This document shows positions 40,320-52,600 of a stretch of DNA of 64,000 nucleotides, in pieces. Each line of letters begins with the position of its first letter. The first letter of the stretch is position 1. The stretch lies in contig NZ_JACZFR010000011.1 of assembly GCF_014904815.1 (NCBI RefSeq), positions 20,383 to 84,382 on the forward strand, in the 5' to 3' direction. A program made the position numbers and the translations under genes. The stretch is from Microbulbifer taiwanensis. Lineage in GTDB: Bacteria; Pseudomonadota; Gammaproteobacteria; Pseudomonadales; Cellvibrionaceae. The notes below the pieces were generated by a model. That model was not told the origin of the DNA, did no database searches, and worked only from the letters and a program-made list of their open reading frames with translations.

Positions 40320-41429
40320 ATGACCGAAACACTGCTCGCCGACCTCGCTGCCCTGATCAAGATCTGGGGCCGCGAACTGGGCTTCCAACAGATCGGGATT
40401 ACCGACTGCCAACTGCAGGCGCACGGCGAGCGCCTCCGCGCATGGCTGGATGCCGGCTATAACGGTGATATGGAGTGGATGGGCGCCCACGGCGACAAGC
40501 GCTGGCGCCCGGAGCTGCTGCAGCCCGGCACGCTGCGCGCCATCAGTGCGCGCCTCGACTATCTCCCCCCGGACACCCAGCCAGTGCGGGTACTGAAGGA
40601 TGCCGGCAAGGCCTATGTCTCACGCTATGCCAACGGGCGCGACTACCACAAACTGATCCGCAAGCGGCTCGCACAGCTGGCGCAGAAGATCGATGCCTGG
40701 TGCGATGAACACGGCCTGGAGTCCTCCGGCCGCGCCTTTACCGACAGCGCCCCGGTGATGGAGCGCGCCCTGGCGGAAAAGGCCGGTCTCGGCTGGATCG
40801 GCAAGAATTGTATGGTGATCAATGCCAATGCCGGCTCCTGGTTCTTCCTCGGCGAGATCTACACCAACCTGGCATTGCCGCTGGACCAGAGCGAGGAGAA
40901 AAACCAGTGCGGCGACTGCAGCGCCTGCCTGAAGGTCTGCCCCACCGACGCCTTCGTCGGCCCCTACCAGCTGGACGCGCGCCGCTGCATCTCCTACCTG
41001 ACCATCGAGAACAAGGGCCCCATTCCCGAGGAGTTCCGCGAGCCGATGGGCAACCGGGTATTTGGCTGCGACGACTGCCAGATCATCTGTCCCTGGAACA
41101 AGTTCGCCAAGCCCACCACAGAAGAGGATTTCCACCCGCGCCACGGACTGGACGACGGCGATCTGCTGACGCTGTTCGGCTGGAGCGAGGCCGAGTTCCT
41201 GCACAGGACCCAGGGCTCGGCAATACGGCGCATCGGCTACGAGCGCTGGCAGCGGAACCTGGCGGTGGCACTGGGGAATGCGGAATCTTCCGCAGAAATT
41301 GTCGCCGCACTGGAGAGCGCCCTGCCCGGGGCTACGCCGCTGGTGGCAGAGCATATCGATTGGGCGCTGGCGAGATTGCGCAGTGGCCGTAAACGCAAAC
41401 GCAAGATCAGGAAAGTGGCCGGTCGTTAG
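40320..41429 (+). CDS. queG: QueG, epoxyqueuosine reductase
   Basis: The 369-residue protein starts at ATG 40320 (MTETLLADLAALIKIWGREL); an upstream in-frame TTG at 40287 is less plausible. It is a cobalamin and two [4Fe-4S] enzyme that finishes queuosine in tRNA. It shows YMEWMGAHGDKRWRPE-like DMEWMGAHGDKRWRP, EKAGLGWIGKNCMVI, CGDCSACLKVCPTDAF and CDDCQIICPWNKF, so both cluster-binding Cys sets are intact. The C-terminus is basic (RSGRKRKRKIRKVAGR). It is divergent from nnrD with 155 bases between starts. Its last codons run into short 7-base repeats. Confidence 0.95.
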   Translation: MTETLLADLAALIKIWGRELGFQQIGITDCQLQAHGERLRAWLDAGYNGDMEWMGAHGDKRWRPELLQPGTLRAISARLDYLPPDTQPVRVLKDAGKAYVSRYANGRDYHKLIRKRLAQLAQKIDAWCDEHGLESSGRAFTDSAPVMERALAEKAGLGWIGKNCMVINANAGSWFFLGEIYTNLALPLDQSEEKNQCGDCSACLKVCPTDAFVGPYQLDARRCISYLTIENKGPIPEEFREPMGNRVFGCDDCQIICPWNKFAKPTTEEDFHPRHGLDDGDLLTLFGWSEAEFLHRTQGSAIRRIGYERWQRNLAVALGNAESSAEIVAALESALPGATPLVAEHIDWALARLRSGRKRKRKIRKVAGR

Positions 41430-41441
41430 TGGTCAGTGGCC
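41414..41441 (+). repeat. Heptamer repeats at the 3' end of queG
   Basis: AGTGGCC, AGTGGTC and AGTGGCC occur at 41414, 41428 and 41435, in register with a 7-base period, with one unrelated heptamer between the first two. The array spans the queG stop codon. It is a second, shorter example of 7-base periodic repeats in this window. Confidence 0.55.
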
Positions 41442-41470
41442 GGAGAGCGCCCATCCCCAGTCCTCAACAA

Positions 41471-42010
41471 TCACAGCCGGAAGAAATGCTCCCGGTAGTG
41501 TTTCAACTCCTCGATGGAATCGCGGATATCGTCCAGGGCCAGGTGATTGCTCTGCTTCTTCACCCCCTCGAGCACATCCGGCCGCCAGCGCCGCGCCAGC
41601 TCCTTGACCGAGCTGACATCCAGGTTGCGGTAGTGGAAGTAGGCTTCCAGCTGCGGCATATACCTGACCAGGAAGCGGCGGTCCTGGCCGATGGAGTTGC
41701 CGCACATGGGCGAGGCGCCCTCGGGTACCCAGTGGCGCAGGAACTCGATAGTCTCCCGCTCCGCGTCCCGCTCGGATATCGTCGATTCCTTGACCCGCGC
41801 CACCAGCCCGGAACCGCCGTGCTGCTCGGTGTTCCAGTCGTCCATCGCATTCAGCAGTGCATCGCCCTGGTGCACCGCCATCACCGGGCCCTCGGCGAGA
41901 ATATTCAACTTCGAATCGGTCACTATGGTGGCGATCTCGATAATGCGCTCTTTTTCCGGATCCAGACCGGTCATTTCCAGGTCGATCCAGATCAGGTTGT
42001 TCTGATCCAC
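41471..42010 (-). CDS. orn: Orn, oligoribonuclease
   Basis: The 179-residue protein starts at GTG 42008-42010, with AAGGAG 7 bases upstream; it reads [25 protein letters not shown]. The DEDDh exonuclease motifs are present: D and E in DLEMTGLD, the Asp in [13 protein letters not shown], and the H and D in [14 protein letters not shown], with [10 protein letters not shown] between. It degrades 2-5 nt RNAs and pGpG, the linear product of c-di-GMP breakdown. It is convergent with queG and divergent from rsgA. Confidence 0.97.
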   Translation of the reverse strand: MDQNNLIWIDLEMTGLDPEKERIIEIATIVTDSKLNILAEGPVMAVHQGDALLNAMDDWNTEQHGGSGLVARVKESTISERDAERETIEFLRHWVPEGASPMCGNSIGQDRRFLVRYMPQLEAYFHYRNLDVSSVKELARRWRPDVLEGVKKQSNHLALDDIRDSIEELKHYREHFFRL

Positions 42011-42098
42011 TGCGGGTCTCCTTATGCTTTGGGGCAAATTACCGCATTGGGCAATGGTTGCAAGCTATAATCCGCCGCGAAACGCCCACGAGACCCGA

Positions 42099-43133
42099 AT
42101 GAGCAAACGCAAACTGAACCGGCGCCAGCAGTGGCGAATCGACAAGATCCAGAAAGAGCGCGAGGAGCGCGCGCAGAAGCGTGCGCAGTGCGCCGAGCAG
42201 GCGCTGGAGGAGGGGCACCTGGGACCGGAACAGACGGGCCTGGTGATCGCCAACTATGGCACTCAGGTGCTGATTGAAAGCGAGGTCGATCCCGAACTGC
42301 GCCAGCGCTGCCACCTGCGCGCCAATATCGAAACGCTGGTGACCGGCGACCGGGTGGCCTGGAGCCCGGCGGTCGGCGAGAGCAGCGGCGGCTACGGCGT
42401 CGTGGGCGCGCGCCTTGAGCGCCACTCGGAACTGCAGCGGCCGGACCGCTACGGCGACCTCAAGACAGTGGCCGCCAATATCGATCGTATAGTGATCGTC
42501 ATCGCCCCCTATCCGGAACCCTTCGCCAACGCGATAGACCGCTACCTGGTGGCCGCGGAGACCACCGGTATACACCCGCTTCTGCTGCTGAACAAGATTG
42601 ACCTGATCGACGACGGCAATCGCGAGGCACTGGACGAGCTGCTCGCTCCCTACCCGGATCTCGGCTACGAAGTGCTGCAGCTGTCCACCAAGACCGGCGA
42701 CGGACTGCCGCAACTACTGGAAACCCTGTCGCAAGGCAAAAGCGTCTTCGTCGGCCAGTCCGGCGTCGGCAAGTCGTCGCTGGTCAACGCCCTGCTGCCG
42801 TCCGCCGGCGCGCGCACCGGCGCCCTGTCGGAAGCGACCATGAAGGGCACCCACACCACCACCGCGGCGGAACTCTTCCACCTGCCGAGCGGCGGCGATC
42901 TGATAGACTCCCCCGGCATTCGCGAATTCGGCCTCTGGCATATGGACGAGCAATCGCTGCTGGAGGGCTTCGTGGAATTCCGCCCCTTTGTCGGCCACTG
43001 TCGCTTCCGCGACTGTCGCCACCAGGGCGAACCCGGCTGCGCCATCCTCGAAGCGCTGGAGCGCGGTGATATCAGCGAGCGGCGCATGAACAGCTTCCTG
43101 CACCTGCGCAACAGCCTGGAATCGGAGAATTGA
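42099..43133 (+). CDS. rsgA: RsgA, 30S-ribosome maturation GTPase
   Basis: The 344-residue protein starts at ATG 42099 ([22 protein letters not shown]). It is a circularly permuted GTPase: [10 protein letters not shown] (G4) precedes [17 protein letters not shown] (G1), TKGTHTTT-like [11 protein letters not shown] (G2) and [10 protein letters not shown] (G3). The C-terminal zinc site is [14 protein letters not shown]. An N-terminal OB fold binds the small subunit. It tests late 30S assembly. It overlaps the downstream rhodanese start by 4 bases. Confidence 0.97.
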   Translation: MSKRKLNRRQQWRIDKIQKEREERAQKRAQCAEQALEEGHLGPEQTGLVIANYGTQVLIESEVDPELRQRCHLRANIETLVTGDRVAWSPAVGESSGGYGVVGARLERHSELQRPDRYGDLKTVAANIDRIVIVIAPYPEPFANAIDRYLVAAETTGIHPLLLLNKIDLIDDGNREALDELLAPYPDLGYEVLQLSTKTGDGLPQLLETLSQGKSVFVGQSGVGKSSLVNALLPSAGARTGALSEATMKGTHTTTAAELFHLPSGGDLIDSPGIREFGLWHMDEQSLLEGFVEFRPFVGHCRFRDCRHQGEPGCAILEALERGDISERRMNSFLHLRNSLESEN

Positions 43134-43930
43134 ATTTGGACCTGATCATAGAACCGGAAGAACTCGCCGCACAGCTGGAGCGCGAAGAACTGTTGATCGT
43201 CGATCTCAGCTCGCCGCAGAATTACCAGAGCGGCCATATCCCCGGAGCCCTGCACCTGCCATTTCAGGCGCTGATGGCCGGCACACCGCCGGCACCGGGC
43301 AAATTGCCGAGCGCTGGGCGACTGACCCAGGTGTTCCGCGCCATAGGCCTGCGCCCCGAACACCATGTGGTCGCCTGCGACGACGAGGGCGGCGGCTGGG
43401 CCGGGCGCTTCCTGTGGACCCTGGAAGTGATTGGCCACAGAACTTACAGCTATCTGAATGGCGGTATGCACGCCTGGCGCGGTGCGGGACTGCCATTGTC
43501 CACCGAACCGGCGGAGCCGGTGTCCAGCGCAATCGAGATATCCATCGACTCAGCCCCGGTGATGGAAGCGGATGAGATTCAGCAACACCTGGGCGAGGAA
43601 GACTTTCTCGTCTGGGACGCGCGCTCACCACAGGAGTACAGCGGCGAGCGAGTGGCGGCGATGAAAGCCGGACATATTCCCGGCGCCATCAACTGCGAGT
43701 GGACCCAGCTGATGGACCCGCAGCGAGACCTGCGCATCCGCTCCGACGCGCGCGAGTTTCTCGCCCGGCTGGGCATCGACGAAAGCCGGAAAATCGTCAC
43801 CCACTGCCAGAGCCACCACCGCTCCGGTTTTACCTGGCTGGTGGGCAAGTCCCTCGGCTTCGATATCCGCGCCTACCCCGGCTCCTGGAGCGAGTGGGGC
43901 AACCTGCCGGATACGCCGGTGGAGCAATAA
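43130..43930 (+). CDS. Tandem-rhodanese sulfurtransferase
   Basis: The 266-residue protein has two rhodanese domains. The first (about 5-125) has Asp in the active loop ([12 protein letters not shown]), so it is structural only. The second (about 140-262) has Cys in [13 protein letters not shown], the likely persulfide carrier, and the CH2-type segment [11 protein letters not shown]. Start is TTG at 43130, overlapping the rsgA stop (TTGA), so translation is probably coupled; another in-frame TTG lies two codons later. It resembles thiosulfate and 3-mercaptopyruvate sulfurtransferases; the donor cannot be told from sequence alone. Confidence 0.9.
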   Translation: MNLDLIIEPEELAAQLEREELLIVDLSSPQNYQSGHIPGALHLPFQALMAGTPPAPGKLPSAGRLTQVFRAIGLRPEHHVVACDDEGGGWAGRFLWTLEVIGHRTYSYLNGGMHAWRGAGLPLSTEPAEPVSSAIEISIDSAPVMEADEIQQHLGEEDFLVWDARSPQEYSGERVAAMKAGHIPGAINCEWTQLMDPQRDLRIRSDAREFLARLGIDESRKIVTHCQSHHRSGFTWLVGKSLGFDIRAYPGSWSEWGNLPDTPVEQ

Positions 43931-43991
43931 ACGGGACTCGAGGCTAAAAAAAGAAAATCGCAACTCAATGCGAAGACCCTGATGCCGAGGG

Positions 43992-44084
43992 CTGTTTGCG
44001 GGACCTTCTGCCGCCATGGATGGCCGTGGAGAGCGTACAGGGATGCATTTAAGGGGGGGCGCCTAGCCCGTGTCCCGCAAACAG
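43992..44084. repeat. 13-bp perfect inverted repeat between rhodanese gene and psd
   Basis: CTGTTTGCGGGAC (43992-44004) and GTCCCGCAAACAG (44072-44084) are exact inverted copies 67 bases apart. The interior has GCCATGGATGGC, a self-complementary block, and a G-run. The 245-base gap 43931-44175 has no gene. The structure looks like a small non-autonomous palindromic element; no second copy is in the window. Confidence 0.65.
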
Positions 44085-44175
44085 TCACCGGTAGCAGGGC
44101 CACCACCGGCCCCGCTTACTGACAAGAAGGGCGCGACTACTACATCAGCAAAAAATACGGACCAGAAGTAACTCT

Positions 44176-45039
44176 ATGCACCCAAAACTGTTTGCCGCAC
44201 TGCAATACCTGACCCCTCAGCGGGCCCTGTCACGCGCCGCCGGCTGGCTGGCGGAGACGCGCATCAAGTGGATCAAGGATCCCTTCACCCGCTGGTTCGT
44301 GGACAAATACGCTGTGGATATGTCCGAGGCCGAGCAGGGCGACTGCACCGCCTTTGACAGCTTCAACGATTTCTTCACCCGCGCGCTGAAAGACGGCGCG
44401 CGCCCGATCGCCGAGGGGGAAAGCATCCTCGCCTGCCCCGCGGACGGCGGTGTCAGCCAGTTGGGGGAGATCCACAACGGCCGCATATTCCAGGCCAAGG
44501 GCCACGACTTCAGCCTGCTGGAACTGGTGGGTGGCGATCCACAGATTGCCGCGCAGTTTACCGGCGGCCACTTCGCCACCGTCTACCTGTCACCCAAGGA
44601 CTACCACCGGGTGCATATGCCGATCGCCGGCACACTGAAGAGCATGACCTATGTGCCGGGGCAACTGTTCTCGGTCAACAATGTCACCACCGAAACGGTG
44701 CCGCGCCTGTTCTCCCGCAACGAGCGCGTGGTCTGTATTTTTGAAACCGCTGCCGGCCCCATGGCGATGATCCTCGTCGGCGCGATGATCGTGGCCAGTA
44801 TCGAAACTGTCTGGGCCGGCCTGGTGACGCCGCACAAGCGCCGCGTGCGCACTACCAGCTACGGCGACAGTGCGCCGATTCACCTGGAGAAAGGCGAGGA
44901 GATGGGTCGCTTCAAGCTGGGCTCAACCGTGATCATGCTGTTCGGCGCCGACAAGGTGCGCTGGCTGGAGTCTCTGGGCGCGGAATCTTCGGTGAAGATG
45001 GGCGAACACTTCGGCGATATACTGCCGGTTGAAAAATAA
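44176..45039 (+). CDS. psd: Psd, phosphatidylserine decarboxylase proenzyme
   Basis: The 287-residue protein shows [72 protein letters not shown] and, near residue 250, [13 protein letters not shown], where the LGST motif self-cleaves at Gly-Ser to form the pyruvoyl cofactor. It makes phosphatidylethanolamine at the inner membrane. Downstream of rsgA and the rhodanese gene, as in related genomes, but separated by the palindromic repeat. Confidence 0.97.
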   Translation: MHPKLFAALQYLTPQRALSRAAGWLAETRIKWIKDPFTRWFVDKYAVDMSEAEQGDCTAFDSFNDFFTRALKDGARPIAEGESILACPADGGVSQLGEIHNGRIFQAKGHDFSLLELVGGDPQIAAQFTGGHFATVYLSPKDYHRVHMPIAGTLKSMTYVPGQLFSVNNVTTETVPRLFSRNERVVCIFETAAGPMAMILVGAMIVASIETVWAGLVTPHKRRVRTTSYGDSAPIHLEKGEEMGRFKLGSTVIMLFGADKVRWLESLGAESSVKMGEHFGDILPVEK

Positions 45040-45094
45040 TCGTCCCCATTCGGGCGAGCTCTGGGGCCGTTCCGGCCGCCACTGATTACTTACA

Positions 45095-45418
45095 ATGCTA
45101 CCCGGATTTATTCGCCACAACGCCAAGCTCGCCTTCTTCGCCCTGCTCGCCGTGGCCGCGTCCGGCTTCGGCCAGACATTTTTCGTGTCTGTTTTCGGCG
45201 GTGCCCTCAGGGAGGAATTCGCACTCAGCCACGCCCAGTACGGTGCCACCTACAGCGGCGCCACCCTGGTCTCGGCAATGGCGCTACTGGCCTGCGGTGG
45301 TCTCGTCGATCGCTGGCCGCTGCGCCGCAGCACGGCGCTGGTGACACTGCTGCTCGCCCTGTGGGTGCGACCAATTCGAAAACTGTCGGAAAAAAGAGTC
45401 GCAGCGGACGCGAGTTAG
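45095..45418 (+). pseudogene. MFS transporter remnant (5' end only)
   Basis: The first about 88 codons encode a recognisable major facilitator N-terminus: KLAFFALLAVAASGFGQTFFVSVFGGALREEF, LSHAQYGATYSGATLVSAMALLACGGLVDRWPLRR, STALVTLLLALW. From about 45362 the frame changes to a short unrelated hydrophilic tail (RPIRKLSEKRVAADAS) and stops. A full MFS protein would be about 400 residues, so at least three quarters is missing. The end overlaps the convergent HD-GYP gene stop, suggesting a deletion junction near 45362. Confidence 0.8.
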
Positions 45419-46857
45419 CGCCTCAACAGGCGAGAGAGAATGGAAGGCAGCCCCTGCTGGCTGAACAGGTAGCTGTCGCGCACCGCGGCCACATTCACCT
45501 GAGGGTATCTACCCGGCTCCACATCCTTGAGAATGGCAATCCTGGCGTCCGGTCCCAGCTTGCCGCGCTCGATCAATCTCTGTTTGCGATCGTCATCCGC
45601 GGCCATATCGAGCAGTTGCGCCTCGGCCAGCGGCTGCTTGTTGCGATCCAGCACCAGCATTACCTTGGGCTTCAGGCGGCGCCCGAAGGTCTGCTCCACT
45701 ACCACCCCTATCTCGCCGCTGGACAACTCCACCTGGGTGCCGGTGGGATAGAGCCCTATGGACTGGATAAACTCCACCACCAACTGCTCTTGATAATTGA
45801 TACCGCGCAGCTCGTACAGTTGCGCCACCGCCTTCGACGGCGCCACCGGCTGGCCGGCGCCGCGGGGGTTGGTGGCCTCGTCGTAGAAGGTCACTATGCC
45901 GCACATCCGCGCCAGCACCGGAATCTTGTCGCCGCGCAGGCCCTGTGGGTAACCGCTGCCATCGTGCTGCTCGCGGTGGCAGCGGACGATATTGATTAGC
46001 TGCGGGTCCACCTGCGGGTCTGCGGACAGCAATCTTACGCTGTGCTCGACGAACTTGCGGTATTCCAGCTCGCCGCGCGGGTCCCGCACAACCATTTGCA
46101 GTACTTCGTCCGCAATCATCAGCTTGCCCACATCCTTGAGCAGCGTCGCCATTCCCAGCTGCACCAGCTCGTGGCGACGCAGGCCGATATGGCGGCCAAA
46201 GACCAGCGCCCAGATACTGGCGCGAATGGAGTGGCTGTAGGTGTGCTCGTCCTTGTCGCGCACGCGGGCCAGCCAGGCGAAGGTATCGGGGCTGCGCAGA
46301 ACACTCTCCACCAGGGCTTCGACCACCTTGTTCACCTGCTGTATCGGCAGGGGTCTATCGCTCCGGATCTGCACCATGACCTGCTGCATGCCGGCCAGAA
46401 TCCGGCCGTGCAGCTTGCGCGCCTTGTCCGCTTCGCGGCGGACCGGCTCGGGCGGCGGATACGCCTTGTGAGAGACCTGTACCGGACGGCAGGGAATCGC
46501 CACCGGCACGCGCCCGGCGCGACCACCTTTGGAAGACTGGGAGGAGGGATTCCTGGGAGCCGCACCCGTGATGCGGCGCAACTTGACGCCTGCGTCACCG
46601 ACCGTCTTGACCAGGTCGACATAGACGAAGCGACAGTACTTCTGCAGTTGGCGAACTTCTTCCAGGTCGCGAATATAGAAACCCTGTAGCGCAAAGGGCG
46701 TCCGGGTCCAGGGCCTGTCTAGCCTGGACACAAACATGCCGCGCTGAAGATCCTCTACGAAGACTTTTGCCTGTTCGATCGCCACTGGTGTGTTGCCGTC
46801 GGAAGTTGTGCTTTTGAAACCGCTCCGGCGTTGAAAAAATAGCCGCGGAGGCAGCAC
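45415..46857 (-). CDS. HD-GYP/DUF3391 protein with degenerate metal site
   Basis: The 480-residue protein has an N-terminal DUF3391 domain (about 25-150; VFVEDLQRGMFVSRLDRPW, GFYIRDLEEVRQLQKYCRFVYVD) and a C-terminal HD-GYP domain (about 200-370). HD-GYP enzymes hydrolyse c-di-GMP. Here the HD pair reads LLKDVGK, with Lys241 replacing the metal-binding His, and the usual HHE reads HRE (294-296). The GYP motif DGSGYPQGL is intact. Catalysis is doubtful, so it may bind c-di-GMP or interact with GGDEF proteins instead. Start is GTG at 46855-46857; an internal GTG at residue 25 is an alternative. It is convergent with the MFS remnant. Confidence 0.88.
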   Translation of the reverse strand: MLPPRLFFQRRSGFKSTTSDGNTPVAIEQAKVFVEDLQRGMFVSRLDRPWTRTPFALQGFYIRDLEEVRQLQKYCRFVYVDLVKTVGDAGVKLRRITGAAPRNPSSQSSKGGRAGRVPVAIPCRPVQVSHKAYPPPEPVRREADKARKLHGRILAGMQQVMVQIRSDRPLPIQQVNKVVEALVESVLRSPDTFAWLARVRDKDEHTYSHSIRASIWALVFGRHIGLRRHELVQLGMATLLKDVGKLMIADEVLQMVVRDPRGELEYRKFVEHSVRLLSADPQVDPQLINIVRCHREQHDGSGYPQGLRGDKIPVLARMCGIVTFYDEATNPRGAGQPVAPSKAVAQLYELRGINYQEQLVVEFIQSIGLYPTGTQVELSSGEIGVVVEQTFGRRLKPKVMLVLDRNKQPLAEAQLLDMAADDDRKQRLIERGKLGPDARIAILKDVEPGRYPQVNVAAVRDSYLFSQQGLPSILSRLLRR

Positions 46858-46957
46858 TCCTTTATAGCACGCTCACTCCACAGTTAGCAGCCCCACGTAC
46901 GTGACGCCTGTCACGGAAGCAGCTTCCAACCGGCACATTCGCGCAAAGTGGCAATCG

Positions 46958-48037
46958 TCAGGCGTGATAGCTGGGCGACAGCTCCAGCACCGCCTCGATC
47001 ATGGCACCGGCGTGTGCCGGGTCCACTTTCGGGGTAATACCGTGGCCCAGGTTAAACACATGGCCGCTACCGCTACCAAATGATTCCAGTACCGCCGCCA
47101 CCTCGGCGCGGATCCGCTCGGGGCTCGCGTAGAGGACCGCCGGATCCAGATTGCCCTGCAGTGCCACCCGGTCGCCAACCCGCTCGCGCGCCTGCCCGAT
47201 ATCGGTGCTCCAGTCCAGCCCCAGGGCGCTGGCGCCACTGTCCGCCATGGCCTCCAGCCACTGGCCGCCGCCCTTGGTGAAGAGTATCGACGGTACCGGA
47301 CGGCCATCGGCCTCCTTGATCAGCCCGCCGACGATGCGTGTCATATAGCGCAGGGAGAACTCACGGTAGGCCTCGTGGCTGAGCGCCCCGCCCCAGGTGT
47401 CGAAGATCTGCACCACTTGTGCGCCGGCGCGGATCTGTGCGTTCAGGTAGTCGGTCACCGAATCCGCCAGCAGCGTCAGCAACTGGTGCATCAGCTCAGG
47501 TTGGCGGTAGAGCATCTCCTTGCAGCGGGCGAAATCGCGGCTGGAGCCGCCTTCGATCATATAGGTGGCCAGGGTCCAGGGGCTGCCGGAGAAACCGATC
47601 AGCGGCACGCGGCCATTCAGCTCGCGGCGGATGGTGGATACCGCGTTCATTACATAGTCCAGATCCCGCTCGCTGTTGACGACTTCCAGGGCCTCGATAT
47701 CTCTGGCTGTGCGCAGCGGCTTGCGGAATTTGGGGCCCTCACCCTCTTCGAAATAGAGGCCCAGTCCCATGGCGTCTGGGATGGTGAGGATGTCCGAGAA
47801 GAGAATGGCCGCATCCAGCGGGTAGCGCTCCAGCGGCTGCAGCGTCACCTCACAGGCCAGTTCGGTGTTGCGACACAGATCCATAAAACTGCCCGCCCGG
47901 GCGCGACTGGCGCGGTACTCCGGCAGATAGCGACCCGCCTGGCGCATCATCCACACTGGCGTGCGGTCCACCGGCTGGCGCAGCAGGGCGCGCAGGAAGC
48001 GGTCGTTTTTCAGTTCGGAGGGCTTGGTTTCGGACAT
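46958..48037 (-). CDS. hemE: HemE, uroporphyrinogen decarboxylase
   Basis: The 359-residue protein starts at ATG 48035-48037 ([29 protein letters not shown]). Signature [55 protein letters not shown] and the C-terminal [13 protein letters not shown] are present. It decarboxylates uroporphyrinogen III to coproporphyrinogen III in haem synthesis. It follows gltD by about 150 bases, the usual position in Pseudomonas-like genomes. Confidence 0.97.
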   Translation of the reverse strand: MSETKPSELKNDRFLRALLRQPVDRTPVWMMRQAGRYLPEYRASRARAGSFMDLCRNTELACEVTLQPLERYPLDAAILFSDILTIPDAMGLGLYFEEGEGPKFRKPLRTARDIEALEVVNSERDLDYVMNAVSTIRRELNGRVPLIGFSGSPWTLATYMIEGGSSRDFARCKEMLYRQPELMHQLLTLLADSVTDYLNAQIRAGAQVVQIFDTWGGALSHEAYREFSLRYMTRIVGGLIKEADGRPVPSILFTKGGGQWLEAMADSGASALGLDWSTDIGQARERVGDRVALQGNLDPAVLYASPERIRAEVAAVLESFGSGSGHVFNLGHGITPKVDPAHAGAMIEAVLELSPSYHA

Positions 48038-48152
48038 GGGCAATACAACTGGCTGGCTAAAAAGGCGGCTATTGTACAGAGGAGCGGCAGAGGGGGACAG
48101 TTGGAGAGGCCAATGAGGTCGATACGAGCCGCCGCCGCGTAGCCAGCGAGAG

Positions 48153-48180
48153 GCCCTCTCCCCCGCGGGCGGGAGAGGGC
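48153..48180 (-). repeat. Long GC-rich hairpin between gltD and hemE
   Basis: GCCCTCTCCC (48153-48162) and GGGAGAGGGC (48171-48180) form a perfect 10-bp stem with an 8-base loop, 9 bases beyond the gltD stop. No T-run follows on the minus strand, so it may be a REP-like mRNA-stabilising hairpin or a weak terminator. Confidence 0.6.
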
Positions 48181-48188
48181 GCTTTCTT

Positions 48189-49622
<1,434 letters not shown>

Positions 49623-52600
49623 TTATTCACCGCGCTTGCGTACATCGGCCAGCAGGCCGGCCAGGCTCGCCGCCTTGGGCTTCACCAGCCAGAAGCGGCT
49701 CAGGTAGTCGTCGAAGTTGTCCAGCAACTCGGCGCCCCATTCGCTGCCGGTCTCGGCGGCGTATTCCTCGATCACCTCGCGCAGGTGGCTCTGGTGCGGC
49801 TCCAGCGTCTCACTGCTGATACGGCGCAGCTCGATCAGCTCGTGGTTGCACTTGTCGAAGAAGTTGCGCTCCAGATCCAGTACATAGGCGAAGCCGCCTG
49901 TCATACCGGCGCCGAAATTGACCCCGGTGTCACCCAGCACAGCCACCATACCGCCGGTCATATATTCGCAGCAGTGGTCTCCAGCGCCCTCCACTACCGC
50001 GAAGGCGCCGGAGTTCCGCACCGCGAAGCGCTCACCGGCGCGGCCGGCAGCGAACAGCTTGCCACCGGTAGCGCCGTAGAGGCAGGTATTGCCGATGATG
50101 CTGGTATCCCGGGATTCGAAGGCACTGCCCGCCGGCGGGCGTATCACCAGCTTGCCGCCGGCCATGCCCTTGCCCACATAGTCGTTGGCATCACCCTCTA
50201 GGTACATCTCCAGGCCACCGGCATTCCAGACGCCGAAGGACTGGCCGGCAACACCCTTAAGTTGCAACTTGACCGGCGCCTCCACCATGCCCTGGTTGCC
50301 GTGGCGTTTGGCGATCTCGCCGGACAGGCGCGCGCCTATGGACCTGTCGCAGTTGGTAACGCTGTAGCTGTAGTCACCACCGGACAGGCGCTCGATGGCC
50401 GGCAGTATCTCCACAACCATACGCTCCGCCAGCTCACCCTTGTCCCAGGGCTCGTTCTTCGCCTGTCGGCAGGTCTGCGGCTTGCTGTCCAGCAGCTCAT
50501 CGGTGTGCAATAGCGGCGACAGATCCAGCTTCCTCTGCTTCTCGGTCTCGCCGTCGAGGACACGCAACAGGTCGACACGGCCGACCAGCTCCTCGATGGT
50601 GCGTACACCCAGACGCGCCATCCACTCGCGGGTCTCCTCGGCGACGAACTTGAAGAAGTTCATCGCCATCTCGACGGTACCGATATAATGCTCGTCGCGC
50701 AGGTCCTTGTTCTGGGTGGCGACACCGGTGGCGCAGTTGTTCAGGTGACAGATGCGCAGGTATTTACAGCCCAGGGCCACCATGGGCGCGGTGCCGAAAC
50801 CGAAACTCTCGGCGCCGAGAATGGCCGCCTTGACCACGTCCAGGCCGGACTTGAGGCCGCCATCGGTCTGCACCCGCACCTTGCCGCGCAGGTCGTTGGC
50901 GCGCAGCGTCTGGTGGGTCTCCGCCAGGCCCAGCTCCCAGGGGGAGCCGGCGTAGCGGATGGAGGTGATCGGACTGGCAGCGGTGCCACCGTCGTAGCCG
51001 GAAATGGTGATCAGGTCCGCGTAGGCTTTGGCCACGCCGGCGGCGATGGTGCCGACGCCGGGGCGTGACACCAGCTTCACCGACACCAGCGCATCCGGAT
51101 TGACCTGTTTCAGGTCGTAGATCAGCTGCGCCAGGTCCTCGATGGAATAGATATCGTGGTGCGGCGGCGGCGAGATCAGGGTCACGCCGGGCACCGAGTA
51201 GCGCAGCCGCGCGATCAGGTCGTTGACCTTGCCGCCGGGCAGCTGGCCGCCCTCGCCAGGCTTGGCGCCCTGGGCCACCTTGATCTGCAGCACCTCGGCG
51301 TTGACCAGGTAGTGGGGGGTGACTCCAAAGCGGCCCGAGGCCACCTGTTTGATCTTGGAGACCTTGTCAGTGCCGAAGCGCACCGGGTCCTCGCCACCCT
51401 CACCGCTGTTGGAGCGGCCGCCAAGGCGGTTCATGGCCTGGGCCAGGGACTCGTGCGCCTCCGGCGACAGGGCGCCCAGGGACATGGCAGCGGAGTCGAA
51501 GCGGCGCAGGATATTCTCCGCCGGCTCCACTTCGTCCAGTGGAATCGACTGCAGTCCCTCTTTGAAGTCGAGCAGGTCGCGCAGTGTTGCCACCGGGCGC
51601 TTGTTGACCAGTTCCGCGTAATCGCGCCAGGTGGCGTATTCGCCACTCTTCACCGCCTGCTGCAGTGTCTTGACCACGTCCGGGTTGAAGGCGTGGTACT
51701 CCTGGCCCCAGACAAACTTGTGCAGGCCGCCCGGGGACACAGGCTTGCGCGCCTTCCATGCGATCTTGGCACGACCGGCCGTATCTGCCTGCAGTTCGGC
51801 GAAGCCGGCGCCCTGGATACGCGTCGGCGCACCGGGGAAGCACAGATCGACCACATCGCGGTCCAGGCCTACCAGCTCGAACAACAACGCGCCTCGGTAG
51901 GAGGCCACGGTGGAGATGCCCATCTTGGACAGGATTTTCAACAGCCCCTTGATGATGCCGTTGCGGTAATTCTTCTGCGCTTCGGCCGCGTCCAGCAGCA
52001 GCTCACCCGTGTCGATCAGGTGATTGATGATGCTGTAGGAGAAATAGGGGTGCACTGCGGTGGCGCCAACGCCGACCAGGCAGGCCAGCTGGTGCGCATC
52101 GCGGGCACTGGCGGTATCCACCACCACGTTGGAATCGCAGCGCAGGCCGGCGTGTACCAGGTGGTGGTGCACGGCGCCTGTGGCCAGCAACGCATCGATC
52201 GGCAGCCGGTCCTCGCGTATCTCGCGGTCGGACAGCACGACCAGCACTGTGCCGCCCCGCACCGATGCCTCGACATCGGCGCAGAGCTTTTCGATCGCAC
52301 TGCGCAGATCCATCTGCGCCGGATCGTAATTCAGGTCGAAGATCTTCGCCTCGAAGCCGGGCCTGTCCAGCTCCAGCAGCGCCGTGTACTTCATATGCGA
52401 CAATACCGGCGACGACAGTATGACGCGGTCGGCGTGCTCGGGTGTCTCCTCGAACACCGACTTCTCGCGCCCCAGGCAGGTTTCCAGGGACATGACCACC
52501 GTTTCCCGCAGCGGGTCTATCGGCGGGTTGGTGACCTGGGCGAACTGCTGGCGGAAGTAGTCGTACAGGGAGCGGTTGTGGCGCGACAGCACCGCCATGG

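Noticed and set aside
43130..43500. First rhodanese domain as a broken enzyme
   Set aside because: An inactive first domain with Asp in place of Cys is normal in tandem rhodaneses; only the second carries the catalytic Cys.
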